NCBI GenBank assembly: GCA_000227525.2 | Contig: AGIG01000017.1 | Span: 41,537-105,536 of the forward strand | Length of the DNA stretch: 64,000 bases | From: a gamma proteobacterium HIMB30 | Lineage (GTDB): Bacteria; Pseudomonadota; Gammaproteobacteria; Pseudomonadales; Litorivicinaceae | Direction of reading: 5' to 3' | Part shown: positions 43,381-52,448 of the stretch, piece by piece | Numbering within the stretch: the stretch's first letter is position 1 | How the letters are laid out: each line of letters begins with the position of its first letter | Made by a program: the position numbers and the translations under genes | Notes under the pieces: model-generated | The model's input: only the letters and a program-made list of their open reading frames with translations | The model's database searches: none | Told to the model about the DNA's origin: nothing

Positions 43381-44430
43381 ATGGAAAATCAATCCACGAT
43401 CAAGGCCGGACTCTTTGTTATCGCGGGCCTGTTGCTCGCCTTGGTCGGATACGTGTTGCTAATCGATTCGATAGGCCAGGGTGATCGCTACGTGATCCGG
43501 TTGGATAATCTGGGCGGTCTTGAGGTTGGTGCGGGTGTGCAGTTTGAGGGTTACCCGATTGGGACCGTTGACACAATCGAGCCGGTGTTTGAATCGGGTG
43601 ATCTGAGCTTTGAAATCGGGTTGATGGTGGAATCAGGCTGGCCCATTTATGAAGATAGTCTCGCGACAATCGAGTCGGAAAACTTATTGGCGCCAAAGGC
43701 AGTTCAAATATCACGGGGGCAGTCGCAGACGTTAAAAGCTGTCGGGGCCGAGTTGAAGGTGACTGAGCCGGTGGATGCATTGTCAGGTGTCCTGAAGACA
43801 GCCGCACAGTTTGAAACACTGGTCCAGGACGAGTTCGTACCCGTGCTTAGGACCGTGAATGAGTTATTGGACGGAGAGGTCCGTGACTCCATCAAAGGAG
43901 CGACACAGGTGCTTGAACCGCTGGCTGCGGAAACCCCGGAGTTACTGGCTCGGCTGACTTCAACAGTTGAACGCCTTGAGGCTGTGATCAATAACGATAC
44001 GATGGGAGCGGTCCAACAATCGGTGGACGATCTGGCGTCGGTGTTGTCAGAAACCAAGCAACTCGTGGCGGAGGTGAGACCAAAGGTGATGTCGGTGTTG
44101 GACAGCGCCGACCAGCTGACGGACACAGACATTGTGCAAAAAGCAGAGCAGTCCATGGATGAAGTACATCAGGCCGCTCAGAAGGCAAACGCGCTCGCGA
44201 CCCGGTTCGATACAGATATTGCTCAAAAGGCCGAGCAGTCAATGAACGAGGTACACGAGGCCGCACGAGCGGCCAACGCACTCGCGACCCGGTTTGACAG
44301 CCTGTCTGATCGCTCAGACGATCGCATTCTCGCGATTATTGACCGGCTTGAACGTGCCGCAATGAATTTAGAAGACATGACCGCGACTCTGCGTCAGGAG
44401 CCGAGTCGTTTGATACGGGGGACAGAATAA
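43381..44430 (+). CDS. mlaD: MCE-domain protein (MlaD-like) with duplicated coiled-coil repeat
   Basis: A 349-residue protein. One N-terminal membrane helix (AGLFVIAGLLLALVGYVLLI) precedes an MCE domain at about 38-117 (YVIRLDNLGGLEVGAGVQFEGYPIGTVDTIEP). The rest is a long helical/coiled-coil region to the C-terminus. E. coli MlaD is about 180 residues, so this is the longer form, probably a periplasmic tunnel or bridge. Residues 248-276 and 277-305 are near-identical 29-residue repeats. Its stop overlaps the next start by one base. Confidence 0.9.
   Translation: MENQSTIKAGLFVIAGLLLALVGYVLLIDSIGQGDRYVIRLDNLGGLEVGAGVQFEGYPIGTVDTIEPVFESGDLSFEIGLMVESGWPIYEDSLATIESENLLAPKAVQISRGQSQTLKAVGAELKVTEPVDALSGVLKTAAQFETLVQDEFVPVLRTVNELLDGEVRDSIKGATQVLEPLAAETPELLARLTSTVERLEAVINNDTMGAVQQSVDDLASVLSETKQLVAEVRPKVMSVLDSADQLTDTDIVQKAEQSMDEVHQAAQKANALATRFDTDIAQKAEQSMNEVHEAARAANALATRFDSLSDRSDDRILAIIDRLERAAMNLEDMTATLRQEPSRLIRGTE
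44122..44295 (+). repeat. Two 87-base tandem repeats in the MCE gene
   Basis: Units 44122-44208 and 44209-44295 each encode 29 residues beginning DTDI and ending NALATRF, differing at only a few positions (QKAEQSMDEVHQ against QKAEQSMNEVHE). An in-frame duplication extends the coiled coil by about four nanometres if fully helical. Confidence 0.9.
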
Positions 44431-44993
44431 TGCGGTATCTAGGAATCGGGTTCAGTTTATTAGTGCTGGTTGGTTGTGCCGCGAAACCGATCACGCCGGA
44501 TCGCTATTATCGTGTCGCGAGCCCGCAAGCGGTCAACCATCAGGATGGTGTTCTGGTATCGCTGAGGCGGGTCGAAACCCCGGGGGTTCTCGGCGGGCGT
44601 TCATTGTTAGCCAGCGAAAGCGAATCACCACTGATCGTACGAGAGATTCGGGGGCACTTATGGGCAAGCCCAACCAATGTCTGGATGACCAACTGGTTAC
44701 TGGAGCGTGGGTTCAGCCAGGTCCGTCTCGTGGCAGACGATTCGCCGATGCGTGCAGATCAGAGCATCACACTCTCGCTGGATGATCTGTTTATTGATCC
44801 TCAACAGTCCCAGGTGAGCGTTGGGTTGAGCGGTTATCTGAAATCACGAGATGATGAGCGAGCGCTTCGCTGCCGGTCCGGTGCCGCGATCGCCGATTCA
44901 GGTTCGGTGGAGTCGGCTGCAGTCGCAGCCTTTGCTAGCGCGATAGAAACATGCGTACGGGACCTTGATCAGCAGATCCAGGGCGGATTGTGA
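44430..44993 (+). CDS. ABC-transport auxiliary lipoprotein (PqiC/YmbA-like)
   Basis: A 187-residue lipoprotein: signal RYLGIGFSLLVLVGC with lipobox LVGC, Cys16. The mature part begins TPDRYYRVASP, the ABC_trans_aux pattern (xxxxYYxLxxP), and contains VWMTNWLLERGFSQVRLV. In PqiABC the partner PqiC is an outer-membrane lipoprotein that docks the MCE tunnel; this protein should do likewise with the MCE protein upstream. It overlaps the cyclase gene by four bases (GTGA). Confidence 0.85.
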   Translation: MRYLGIGFSLLVLVGCAAKPITPDRYYRVASPQAVNHQDGVLVSLRRVETPGVLGGRSLLASESESPLIVREIRGHLWASPTNVWMTNWLLERGFSQVRLVADDSPMRADQSITLSLDDLFIDPQQSQVSVGLSGYLKSRDDERALRCRSGAAIADSGSVESAAVAAFASAIETCVRDLDQQIQGGL

Positions 44994-47161
44994 TCAAGCG
45001 ACTCGCACCTGCGGCGCTTGTTGTTTGTGTTTTAAGCGCGCTCGTCGTCATTCGGGTAGCGTACCCGGCGCAGTGGGTCAATCGGCTCACAGATTTGGGG
45101 CTGGACGCATATCAGCAACTCAGTCCGATCCCACTTACAGAACAAATTGAGGGGATTGATCCGGTATTTGTCGCGATTGACGAGGCATCGCTCGATACTT
45201 TTGGTCAGTGGCCCTGGGATCGTGACGTCTTGGGGTCGTCTCTGATCTCGCTCTACGAACAAGGCGCTTCAGTCGTTGCGCTGGATATCTTGTTTGCCGA
45301 ACCGGATCGCTCATCTCCGCATCAATTGAAAGATCGTTTTCCGGCGATCCAAGAGCTCCCGAATTTCGAGGAGCAAGTGGTGAACGGTTATGGCTATCAC
45401 AATTTTGATGAGTTTTTAGGAGACGTGCTCAGCCAAACTCCAACTGTGATAGCGATGGCGGCGACCGGCCAGCCGTCGAGTTTCAGTGAGAGCTCGTTCG
45501 CGATCGCTGAAATTGGTCCGGTCGAGGACGCACCGATACCCGAGGGTGATCTGACGGGTCCAATTGATCAGTTGGCGGTGAACGCAGCCTTGGGCCACGT
45601 GTCGGTCGTTCCTGGGATTGATAAGGTGGTGCGGTCGGTTCCGGGGCTGGTCCGTTCCAACGGGGTGATCTATCCATCGCTGGCGCTTGCCGCGCTCGCT
45701 CAGCTACAAGGCGCGTCGACGATTGCGGTGAAGGCAGTTGATCAAGCCGGGTTTGCCGCAATCGAGCAAATCAAAGTCGGGCAAGTCATCCTGCCGACAG
45801 CGCCCGATGGCAGTATCCGGATCGCGTCTCAGACTGAACAACACCTCAACGCCCGCACGCTGAGTTTTCGAGACGCGGTGTCTGGTGACTTCGCAGATCA
45901 ACTGAACGGGCGGGTGGTTGTGGTTGGCGCGTCGGCAGCGGCACTGGGCGATATTCATTCGATGATCAACGCAGCCAACGTGCCAGGCCCTCTGGTTCAT
46001 GTGAACCTGCTCGAGCAGATCGCGGCTGAGACCTATATTGAGAGTACCGCAGACTCGATGGTGTGGTCGATTCTCGTGGGCGTCGGTGGCGCGGTGATTG
46101 CCCCGGTCCTCGTGTTTTTAATGTCGCCGTTGGCGGCCCTCCTCGGGTTCGCTGTCGTGGTCGGCGGTGTCAGTTACGGGGCATGGTACGCGTACGTGGA
46201 TGCCCTGATTCTGATGGACTGGCTGTGGATGAACGTGCTCATCGGGGCGACTTTCTTTGCAGCGCTTGGTTATCGGATTGTCGTCGAGGAATCGCAAAAA
46301 CGTTTTATTACCGGTGCATTCTCGACTTACTTATCACCTGATGTGGTCAAACAAATCGCAGATGAGCCGGACCGGCTGTCGCTCGGTGGTGAGTCGCGTA
46401 ACTTGTCGATCTTGTTTGCTGACATCAGGGGGTTCACGACAATCTCCGAGTACTTCAAAGACAGCCCGGAACTGCTTGCGTCGCTATTGAATCGGCTCTT
46501 AACCCCCCTGACCTATGATATCCAAAACCTCGGCGGGACGGTCGACAAGTACATGGGCGACGCGATTATGGCGTTTTGGAATGCACCCCTGGATGACCCG
46601 GATGACGCGCTACATGCCTGTCAGGCGGCACTCTTGATGGTTCGGTCGTGTGAACGAGTGAATCAGGAGCTCAAGGCCGAGGATCCAAACGCGCCCGATC
46701 TCAAGGTGGGTATCGGGATCAATAAGGGGTTGTGTACGGTTGGTAATCTGGGCTCAGATCTCAGGTTTGATTACTCGTGTGTCGGTGATCCGGTGAATCT
46801 GGCGGCACGGCTCGAGGGTGTGACCAAGAAGTATGGCGTCAACGTGATTCTGAGCCGCTCAGTGGTCGATTCCATGAACGCCTCCGCGCTGGCTGATGAT
46901 GGGCAGCTTGTTCCCTTGGACCGGGTGATCGTCGTTGGTAAAACAGAACCGGTCGAGATTTATACCGTGCTCCCAAAAGATCAAGCATGGGGTGCGTTGG
47001 TGTCTTTATGCTTTGAGGCCGTGTGCGATCGTAATGAGCCTCGATTGTTGGTCGCCGAGGCTGAACTCGCTAAGTCAAACGCGCCTGACCAATTGAAAAC
47101 CTTGTATCACGACCGGGCGAGGGCGGCTGATTTCGAGCCACACGTCCTCGGGTCGAAGTAA
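44990..47161 (+). CDS. CHASE2-domain class III adenylate/guanylate cyclase
   Basis: A 723-residue protein. A membrane helix at 5-25 precedes a periplasmic CHASE2 sensor domain, about 30-345 (FVAIDEASLDTFGQWPWDRD, GASVVALDILFAEPDRSS, GRVVVVGASAAALGD). Three membrane helices at about 355-435 follow, then a cyclase domain at about 465-660. The two metal Asp are in LFADIRGF (near 478) and KYMGDAIMAFW. VNLAARLEG carries the transition-state Asn and Arg. The product is probably cAMP, though the cAMP/cGMP choice is not certain. It is the last gene of the Mla-type operon, coupled by GTGA, which is unusual. Confidence 0.9.
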   Translation: MIKRLAPAALVVCVLSALVVIRVAYPAQWVNRLTDLGLDAYQQLSPIPLTEQIEGIDPVFVAIDEASLDTFGQWPWDRDVLGSSLISLYEQGASVVALDILFAEPDRSSPHQLKDRFPAIQELPNFEEQVVNGYGYHNFDEFLGDVLSQTPTVIAMAATGQPSSFSESSFAIAEIGPVEDAPIPEGDLTGPIDQLAVNAALGHVSVVPGIDKVVRSVPGLVRSNGVIYPSLALAALAQLQGASTIAVKAVDQAGFAAIEQIKVGQVILPTAPDGSIRIASQTEQHLNARTLSFRDAVSGDFADQLNGRVVVVGASAAALGDIHSMINAANVPGPLVHVNLLEQIAAETYIESTADSMVWSILVGVGGAVIAPVLVFLMSPLAALLGFAVVVGGVSYGAWYAYVDALILMDWLWMNVLIGATFFAALGYRIVVEESQKRFITGAFSTYLSPDVVKQIADEPDRLSLGGESRNLSILFADIRGFTTISEYFKDSPELLASLLNRLLTPLTYDIQNLGGTVDKYMGDAIMAFWNAPLDDPDDALHACQAALLMVRSCERVNQELKAEDPNAPDLKVGIGINKGLCTVGNLGSDLRFDYSCVGDPVNLAARLEGVTKKYGVNVILSRSVVDSMNASALADDGQLVPLDRVIVVGKTEPVEIYTVLPKDQAWGALVSLCFEAVCDRNEPRLLVAEAELAKSNAPDQLKTLYHDRARAADFEPHVLGSK

Positions 47162-47164
47162 GAC

Positions 47165-47527
47165 TTACTTTTCGCGCAGCAGATGTTGTTGTAAGAGGTC
47201 GGCTTGCCGTTTGAAGGCGGTTGCCTCTTCCAAGAACAATTCAGCGGAGATCAGTCTGTTTTGATAGAGCTCCTCCAAGGCCTCCGCATCTAAAGCGAGC
47301 TCCTCGAGCGAGTGGATCAGGAGATAACTGCTGTCATTGTTGTCTGCGGATTTCTTGTTTTTTGCACCGTTCCGGATCCGCTGTAACAGGACAAGCAGTA
47401 GAAGAACCAATATGAGGGCAATGAAACCGCCTGCGATCAACAGCAGATGCTGACCGGTCACTGGGAGATTACGGGCAACGGTGTCGGCGATCTTTGAGAT
47501 GTCTCTAAAAATGTCGAGTGCAGTCAC
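47165..47527 (-). CDS. Small membrane protein of unknown function
   Basis: A 120-residue protein with one strong membrane helix (LLLIAGGFIALILVLLLLVLLQ) at about 28-50 and a C-terminal acidic helical part (IHSLEELALDAEALEELYQNRLISAELFLEEATAFKRQADLL). That part resembles the short-C-terminal-domain helical pair, in which a helix-turn-helix of Leu-rich residues ends many membrane proteins. It is five bases downstream of the secretin gene, so probably part of the pilus operon. The function is unknown. Confidence 0.6.
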   Translation of the reverse strand: MTALDIFRDISKIADTVARNLPVTGQHLLLIAGGFIALILVLLLLVLLQRIRNGAKNKKSADNNDSSYLLIHSLEELALDAEALEELYQNRLISAELFLEEATAFKRQADLLQQHLLREK

Positions 47528-47532
47528 AGATC

Positions 47533-49782
47533 TTAGGCACCTGGCTCGAGTACTGTCGGGGCGATAAACACCAAGAGCTCCGATCTCACCTTAGATGTCG
47601 AACTTGCACCGCCGAGAAGGCCTGCGGCGACGCTGTTTCCGGTCAATCCCGGGATCCCATCAACCTGGTCGGAAGTGGTCTGTCGATAGAGGCCTGCCAG
47701 AACCGCGACATCCCCTGGCGCTGCCAAGATACGGGTATTGATCTCGTTGCGGGTTTCCGCGGTCTGATCGGGCGACGTGGTTTCGCTATCGATGGTGTCC
47801 TCTTTGAAGGAGAAGAGCATCTCGACGTTATTGTTTGCTGGCGTCACCTTGACATCCGAGACTTCGAAAATCAGCTCCAAGTCCTTGGGTACCCACTCGG
47901 TCGATGCGGCGCGCGTCTGGACCAGATTCCCGTCGCTGTCAAAGCTGGTCTCCGCCGGGATTGTTCTCTCGAACTTGAGCGTCCGTGTCCGCTTCACGGA
48001 AAATTTTTGGTCTTCCTCGCCCGGTAACGCCAGTATCGAGGGGCTGGAGATTGTTTGTCCGATATCGTTTTGCTCAAGGAATGTCAGTAGATTGGTAATG
48101 TCTGTGCTATCTCCCTGTAGCTTGAATGCAGCGGTTGATGCAGCCGATGCGTCGGTTGAGCCGCGAGTCAGGTTAAGAAGCGTCGCTCCCGCTCCCCCAA
48201 ACGCTGTCGCGAGTTCCGTGTTGCTTGTTAACGTGGCAAGACTCAGCTCGATTTGACGCCTCCAGTCTGCGTTGACCTGGACCAGGTAGACCTCGACGAG
48301 GACCTGCTTTTGCGCGGTATCAATGCCGTCCAACAAATTGAGGATCAGGTCGATTTTTTCTTGTGGCGCGGTAACGATCAGCCCCTGATCGTCGAACGCG
48401 ACGTCGGCGTCCACGATCGCTGCACACGGATCAGTCCCGGAACTGGTGGTCTGTGCTTGCTCAGTTGCGTCGGCGCTTTCGCCTGCGGGAGCTTGCTGGT
48501 CTGCAGTCGCTGCCGAGCTCGTGTTGTCACGTGTATCCCAGACCGCTTTTAGTCGATCGAGCTCGTCATGGACGTCCTCAGGACGCTTGTACGCGGTAAA
48601 GATCTTCACCGTTTTGACAGTCTCGCCAGAATCGAGGCATGTTGTCCGCTCAATCGAGGCTGTGCCGTCGAGGATCGTTTTTCCCGCTGGCTGCTGGACG
48701 TCGTTGGCTACTTCCTCAACCACTGGGGTCTCAGGGGTTTGCTCGTAGAGAAGCCATGTTTTCCTTAACGTTGTCACGTCCTCGATGAGGTCTTGTTTGG
48801 TTGCTGGTGTGAGTTTTGAGAAGGTGTTCTCAATGTCGCTCAATACCACAGGAAGCGATTGGGCCCCCGAGCGAATCATCGCGAGTTGCGCATCTTGCAC
48901 GCGGGCGGCAAGCTCAAATAATTCGCGTTGCTCGTTACCTGACCGCAACGACTGACGTCTGGAAGACTTTGCTTCGGCCACGGTCGTGGCTTCCGAGACG
49001 AGCCGAGCGTACTCCTCGTTGGTCATGATCCACGCGTTACTCGTCTCAGCATCCCAGACTGTTTTGAGTTGCTGCTCTGTTAAAAAGCGATCAATGGCCT
49101 CAACCGACGACCCTTTATACTCGTACGAAACGGCGAGATTCTTTTCTTGGTCTGGAATCATGGTAATCACGCCGACATCTGCCGCTGCCGCCATCTGTTC
49201 GATCACCACATGCATCGGTAGGCCCGAGAATGCAAAGTACGATGAATGCGCCGAGGCCAAGCCTTGCTCTTGCATCCGTGTGAACGAGTTCAAGAGGATC
49301 GACTCTTCAAAAATCACTTGGTTTGCATTGAGGTAAACGAATCCCTCATCGAGGATGCTGACCGGGACCAGCCCGTTGCTGTTCGCCTGAGGGTCGCTTG
49401 GTGCCGTTGCGGTAGCTGGGGTTTGTGGGGTGTTGATTTTAGCGACCAGTGTAGTCGCGAGTGCGCTGAGCGACTGTTCTATTTGACCTTTAAGGGCTTC
49501 CTTGGAATCAGTTTTTACTGACTCACTTTGGCCTGATTCACCAACCCCCTGGAAAACCCGAAGCACTCGAACCGCGCGTTCTACCTTTTTCTGTTCTGAT
49601 GGCTTTGAGGCGATTGGTTGTCCGGGCTGGTTCTGCTCTCGGCGTTGCTGGAACTGCTCGCGTGCATTGTCGATTCTGAAGTCGCTCTCGGTGATTGGGC
49701 TTTGCGAACAACCGGTCAGTGTCACTAGGGTGAACGAGAGCACTAGGATTGCACTCTTCGTAGCAAATTTGGTGTCTATCAT
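47533..49782 (-). CDS. Lipoprotein secretin of the type IV pilus / type II secretion family
   Basis: A 749-residue product from the ATG at 49782, chosen for a GGAG seven bases upstream and because it places the lipoprotein signal first (KSAILVLSFTLVTLTGC, Cys25). Residues about 155-265 are an STN/N0-like domain (SGLPMHVVIEQMAAAADVGVITMIPDQEKNLAVSYEYKGSSVEAIDRFL). About 420-480 is an N1-like domain, and about 480-745 is the secretin barrel (VEVYLVQVNADWRRQIELSL, SSPSILALPGEEDQKFSV, LAGLYRQTTSDQVDGIPGL, LLVFIAPTVLEPG). Lipidation and layout resemble MshL and R64 PilN rather than PilQ. It forms the outer-membrane pore for the pilus encoded nearby. Confidence 0.88.
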   Translation of the reverse strand: MIDTKFATKSAILVLSFTLVTLTGCSQSPITESDFRIDNAREQFQQRREQNQPGQPIASKPSEQKKVERAVRVLRVFQGVGESGQSESVKTDSKEALKGQIEQSLSALATTLVAKINTPQTPATATAPSDPQANSNGLVPVSILDEGFVYLNANQVIFEESILLNSFTRMQEQGLASAHSSYFAFSGLPMHVVIEQMAAAADVGVITMIPDQEKNLAVSYEYKGSSVEAIDRFLTEQQLKTVWDAETSNAWIMTNEEYARLVSEATTVAEAKSSRRQSLRSGNEQRELFELAARVQDAQLAMIRSGAQSLPVVLSDIENTFSKLTPATKQDLIEDVTTLRKTWLLYEQTPETPVVEEVANDVQQPAGKTILDGTASIERTTCLDSGETVKTVKIFTAYKRPEDVHDELDRLKAVWDTRDNTSSAATADQQAPAGESADATEQAQTTSSGTDPCAAIVDADVAFDDQGLIVTAPQEKIDLILNLLDGIDTAQKQVLVEVYLVQVNADWRRQIELSLATLTSNTELATAFGGAGATLLNLTRGSTDASAASTAAFKLQGDSTDITNLLTFLEQNDIGQTISSPSILALPGEEDQKFSVKRTRTLKFERTIPAETSFDSDGNLVQTRAASTEWVPKDLELIFEVSDVKVTPANNNVEMLFSFKEDTIDSETTSPDQTAETRNEINTRILAAPGDVAVLAGLYRQTTSDQVDGIPGLTGNSVAAGLLGGASSTSKVRSELLVFIAPTVLEPGA

Positions 49783-49795
49783 GGACTCCGTACCT

Positions 49796-49960
49796 CTACC
49801 GGCTTTGTTCTGTTTCATTGGAGATTGGGTGACGCAAGTCGACAGGCTGACGTTCTGCGGCCTTCTTGAGATGCGCCCTCGACGCGTCGTTCGCCCGTTG
49901 GTAGACCGCATCAATCCGTCTCGTGAGAGCTAATATTTCGGAAATTTTCTCGTCGCTCAT
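49796..49960 (-). CDS. Possible small gene between prepilin peptidase and secretin
   Basis: A 54-codon frame starts with ATG at 49960, eight bases after the prepilin peptidase stop, and ends 14 bases before the secretin start, so it fits the operon spacing exactly. The product (MSDEKISEILALTRRIDAVYQ...) is polar, charged and predicted helical, without signal or cysteines. The ribosome site is weak. It could be a real small protein or a leader between the two genes. Confidence 0.4.
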   Translation of the reverse strand: MSDEKISEILALTRRIDAVYQRANDASRAHLKKAAERQPVDLRHPISNETEQSR

Positions 49961-49967
49961 CGCACGC

Positions 49968-50801
49968 TCACATCTTTGTTAACGCAAGGTTACACAATTT
50001 TGCGGTCAAATAGATAATCGAAACAATCGAAATGAATGCGCCGATCGGTTTTGGCTCCAAATATTGAAGTGATTTCTGTTGCCGCAACGCCTCGACAATC
50101 GCAGCGACGAGACAAAGCACGGTTGCCATGTAGAAAAGAATGATTGGTTCGATCCCATGCATCCATGCGCCGATCGCTCCCATCAACCAATAGTCCCCTT
50201 CTCCAAAGCCTTGGGTACGTCGGATGAGCCAGTAAAGCAGTCCAGGGATGCCGATTGTTGCGATCGCGGTCACTGACGCGACGAGACTGCTGACTGCGCC
50301 GTCGAGACCTTGATCCAAGATCTGTGAGGCCAGTCCCAGGATGCCGATGGAAACCATCACAGGTAGCGGCAAGAGCATCGCTCTGAAGTCGCTGACGGCA
50401 CAGATACCCAGGAGAATGATCGCGAGGCAGGTGGCGATCGTGACCACATCCCAATCGGCCAAGCTTGCGACAAGCCCCCCAACGACCGCGAAACTTATCT
50501 CGGTGCCGGCGTACAGCCATGTGAGGCGAGCTCCACAGTACCGGCATTGTCCGCGAGAGGCGAGGAATGAGATGACTGGCACAAGGTCCCGTATAGCCAG
50601 CTTCTCACCACAGTGATCACATGATGATGGGGTTGAGATCACTGATTTCTCATTGGTTGTCCGGATGCCGGCGGCGGCGACGAAAGATCCAATCGCCGTG
50701 CCGAGGGTCGCCCCAAAAACGACCAGAATATATTGCTCAACTGATATCACGTGTTGCAGACCAAAGAGAGTGGTGGGATCTATTGTCTTTTTTGTTACCA
50801 T
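49968..50801 (-). CDS. pilD: Type IV prepilin peptidase / N-methyltransferase
   Basis: A 277-residue product from the ATG at 50801 (the frame extends upstream but into a non-family region). Zinc-binding cysteines are present as CDHCGEKL and CRYCGARL near residues 70-95. The two catalytic aspartates are in VSDFRAMLLPLP and GFGEGDYWLMGAIGAW, the GxGD protease motif. About seven membrane helices follow the cytosolic loop. It cleaves pilin leaders after Gly and methylates the new N-terminus, so it should process all the pilins and giant pseudopilins here. It is divergent from the pilus operon, 36 bases between starts. Confidence 0.92.
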   Translation of the reverse strand: MVTKKTIDPTTLFGLQHVISVEQYILVVFGATLGTAIGSFVAAAGIRTTNEKSVISTPSSCDHCGEKLAIRDLVPVISFLASRGQCRYCGARLTWLYAGTEISFAVVGGLVASLADWDVVTIATCLAIILLGICAVSDFRAMLLPLPVMVSIGILGLASQILDQGLDGAVSSLVASVTAIATIGIPGLLYWLIRRTQGFGEGDYWLMGAIGAWMHGIEPIILFYMATVLCLVAAIVEALRQQKSLQYLEPKPIGAFISIVSIIYLTAKLCNLALTKM

Positions 50802-50837
50802 AGGTGGCAAGTTATTGCCGGTAGTTACAAAAATTAG

Positions 50838-52448
50838 ATGAGCGCTATCTCTCTCGCCTTCGCGCAGTTGTTTCGAGGTTTCTCTGGTACAGACCCTAGC
50901 CCATTGGTGCTGCACCTCGAAACATCCGGTTTTACGCTGTCCGAAATCTTTATCAAAAAACGTGTTCCGCAGCTTCGCTTTGTTGTTCGCCAGGATTTTG
51001 AGAGGCCTGTTGATCTCTCGGATCTCGCTCCAGATATTGTCCGCATCCAGGAGCTACTCGAGCGTGCCGTTGTCAATTTTGGTCTGGCTGGCCGTGACGT
51101 GATGATCTGTGCGATGCATAAGGAGCTCATCGTCCGCGTTGTCAGTATGTTTTTTATGTCTGATAAAGAGCTGGCGATTGAGTCTCAGGAGCCTGATTTT
51201 TGGAAGGAGCACCTCCCGGAGATCGGCGAGATGGAGTCTCCGCACCTGACCTTTAAGCGCATCAGTGCGGACGAGGCGGAAGATACCATGACGCTCCTCG
51301 TTGCGGCGTCACCACGGGAGACCCTCACACAGTTTTGTGACATCGCGACCGAGGCCGATCTCAAGCCGGTATTGATCGACCCCGAGCCGCTCGCGTTGGT
51401 TAATTCGATGTACCGTCTGATGACCCGCTCCGATCGCCGTTCGAGTATCGGCATCATTTATCTGTCAGAGAGCGGCGGTCGCGTCATCGGAATAGCCCCG
51501 AATCAAATCGACTCGACGACATTCGAGTTCAACGAATTTGACCAGGTGCTCCTTAAGCAGCTCGACACGGTTGACCACCCGTCGGGCGACTTCTGGGCTG
51601 AGGTGGGTGCGAGGATCGGTAGTGCCGTCTCGCAGAGCTGTAATTACCTTGTCCAAGAAGGGAAGTTTTTGCCGTTCCGCAAAGTGGTATTGATCACCGG
51701 GCTGTCCGATCCTGAAAAAACAGCACAGCTACTGAAGACAAACTCAGATTTGCCTGAGATTGAGATTTGGTCGGGCTCCGAGCCGCTTGGTGTGCCTGAG
51801 GGAGAGGTCCCGGGTGCTCTGGAGTGTATTTTGGCCCCGAGTGTTGGAACCGCGCACCAGATGGCTGATCACGAACTCTACAAGCCTCCGTTTGGAGAGG
51901 TCTTCAGTTACCTGTCGCTGCATCCGTATCACGACAAGCTGATTGGTAACCGACGCGTTAGGGCCAGCAACACCGCGTTTGGACTGCTTCTTGGCATCGC
52001 GTTGATGGCAGGGTTTGCCTACACCGCGTTAGTCACCGGCCCTAAATATTTATCTGCTGAGCGGGCAGTTGGCAATGCGAGCTCGGTGATACAGCAAGCC
52101 AGCGGTCTGAAGAATCAAGTCAATGGCCTCAACCAGAAAATCTCAGCCATCAAAAAACAGTCCGAAACATTGTTTGACGTTGCGAGTCAAAACACCCGGT
52201 ATGAGTTTTTTGATGTGTTCCCGTCAACAGTTCCCCCGGGGATAGCATTATCTGAGTTTAATTTAGATCGTGACGGTGCCTTGTCGATACAGGGTGTGGC
52301 GCAGTCAGCGGACTTGGTTACGGTGTTCACAGACAACCTGATCCGCGAGCAACTCATGACGGCTCCAAAGCTTCGCGCGTCGTATAAAGAATCTGGGGGC
52401 GATGCCGGATTCCGGTTCGAGCTGTATGGTCAGGCGGGGCAGAAGTAA
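50838..52448 (+). CDS. PilM-PilN fusion-type pilus assembly protein
   Basis: A 536-residue protein. Residues 1-360 look like the actin-fold PilM/GspL cytoplasmic domain (VLHLETSGFTLSEIFI near 22, PVLIDPEPLALVNSMYRL near 180, VVLITGLSDPEKTAQLL near 285). A single membrane helix (AFGLLLGIALMAGFAYTALV) lies at about 378-398, followed by a coiled coil (SVIQQASGLKNQVNGLNQKISAIKKQ) and a PilN-like periplasmic domain (FFDVFPSTVPPGIALSEFNLDRDGALSIQGVAQSADLVTVF). In most systems PilM and PilN are separate; here they are one chain, as in GspL. It overlaps the next gene by one base. Confidence 0.82.
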   Translation: MSAISLAFAQLFRGFSGTDPSPLVLHLETSGFTLSEIFIKKRVPQLRFVVRQDFERPVDLSDLAPDIVRIQELLERAVVNFGLAGRDVMICAMHKELIVRVVSMFFMSDKELAIESQEPDFWKEHLPEIGEMESPHLTFKRISADEAEDTMTLLVAASPRETLTQFCDIATEADLKPVLIDPEPLALVNSMYRLMTRSDRRSSIGIIYLSESGGRVIGIAPNQIDSTTFEFNEFDQVLLKQLDTVDHPSGDFWAEVGARIGSAVSQSCNYLVQEGKFLPFRKVVLITGLSDPEKTAQLLKTNSDLPEIEIWSGSEPLGVPEGEVPGALECILAPSVGTAHQMADHELYKPPFGEVFSYLSLHPYHDKLIGNRRVRASNTAFGLLLGIALMAGFAYTALVTGPKYLSAERAVGNASSVIQQASGLKNQVNGLNQKISAIKKQSETLFDVASQNTRYEFFDVFPSTVPPGIALSEFNLDRDGALSIQGVAQSADLVTVFTDNLIREQLMTAPKLRASYKESGGDAGFRFELYGQAGQK

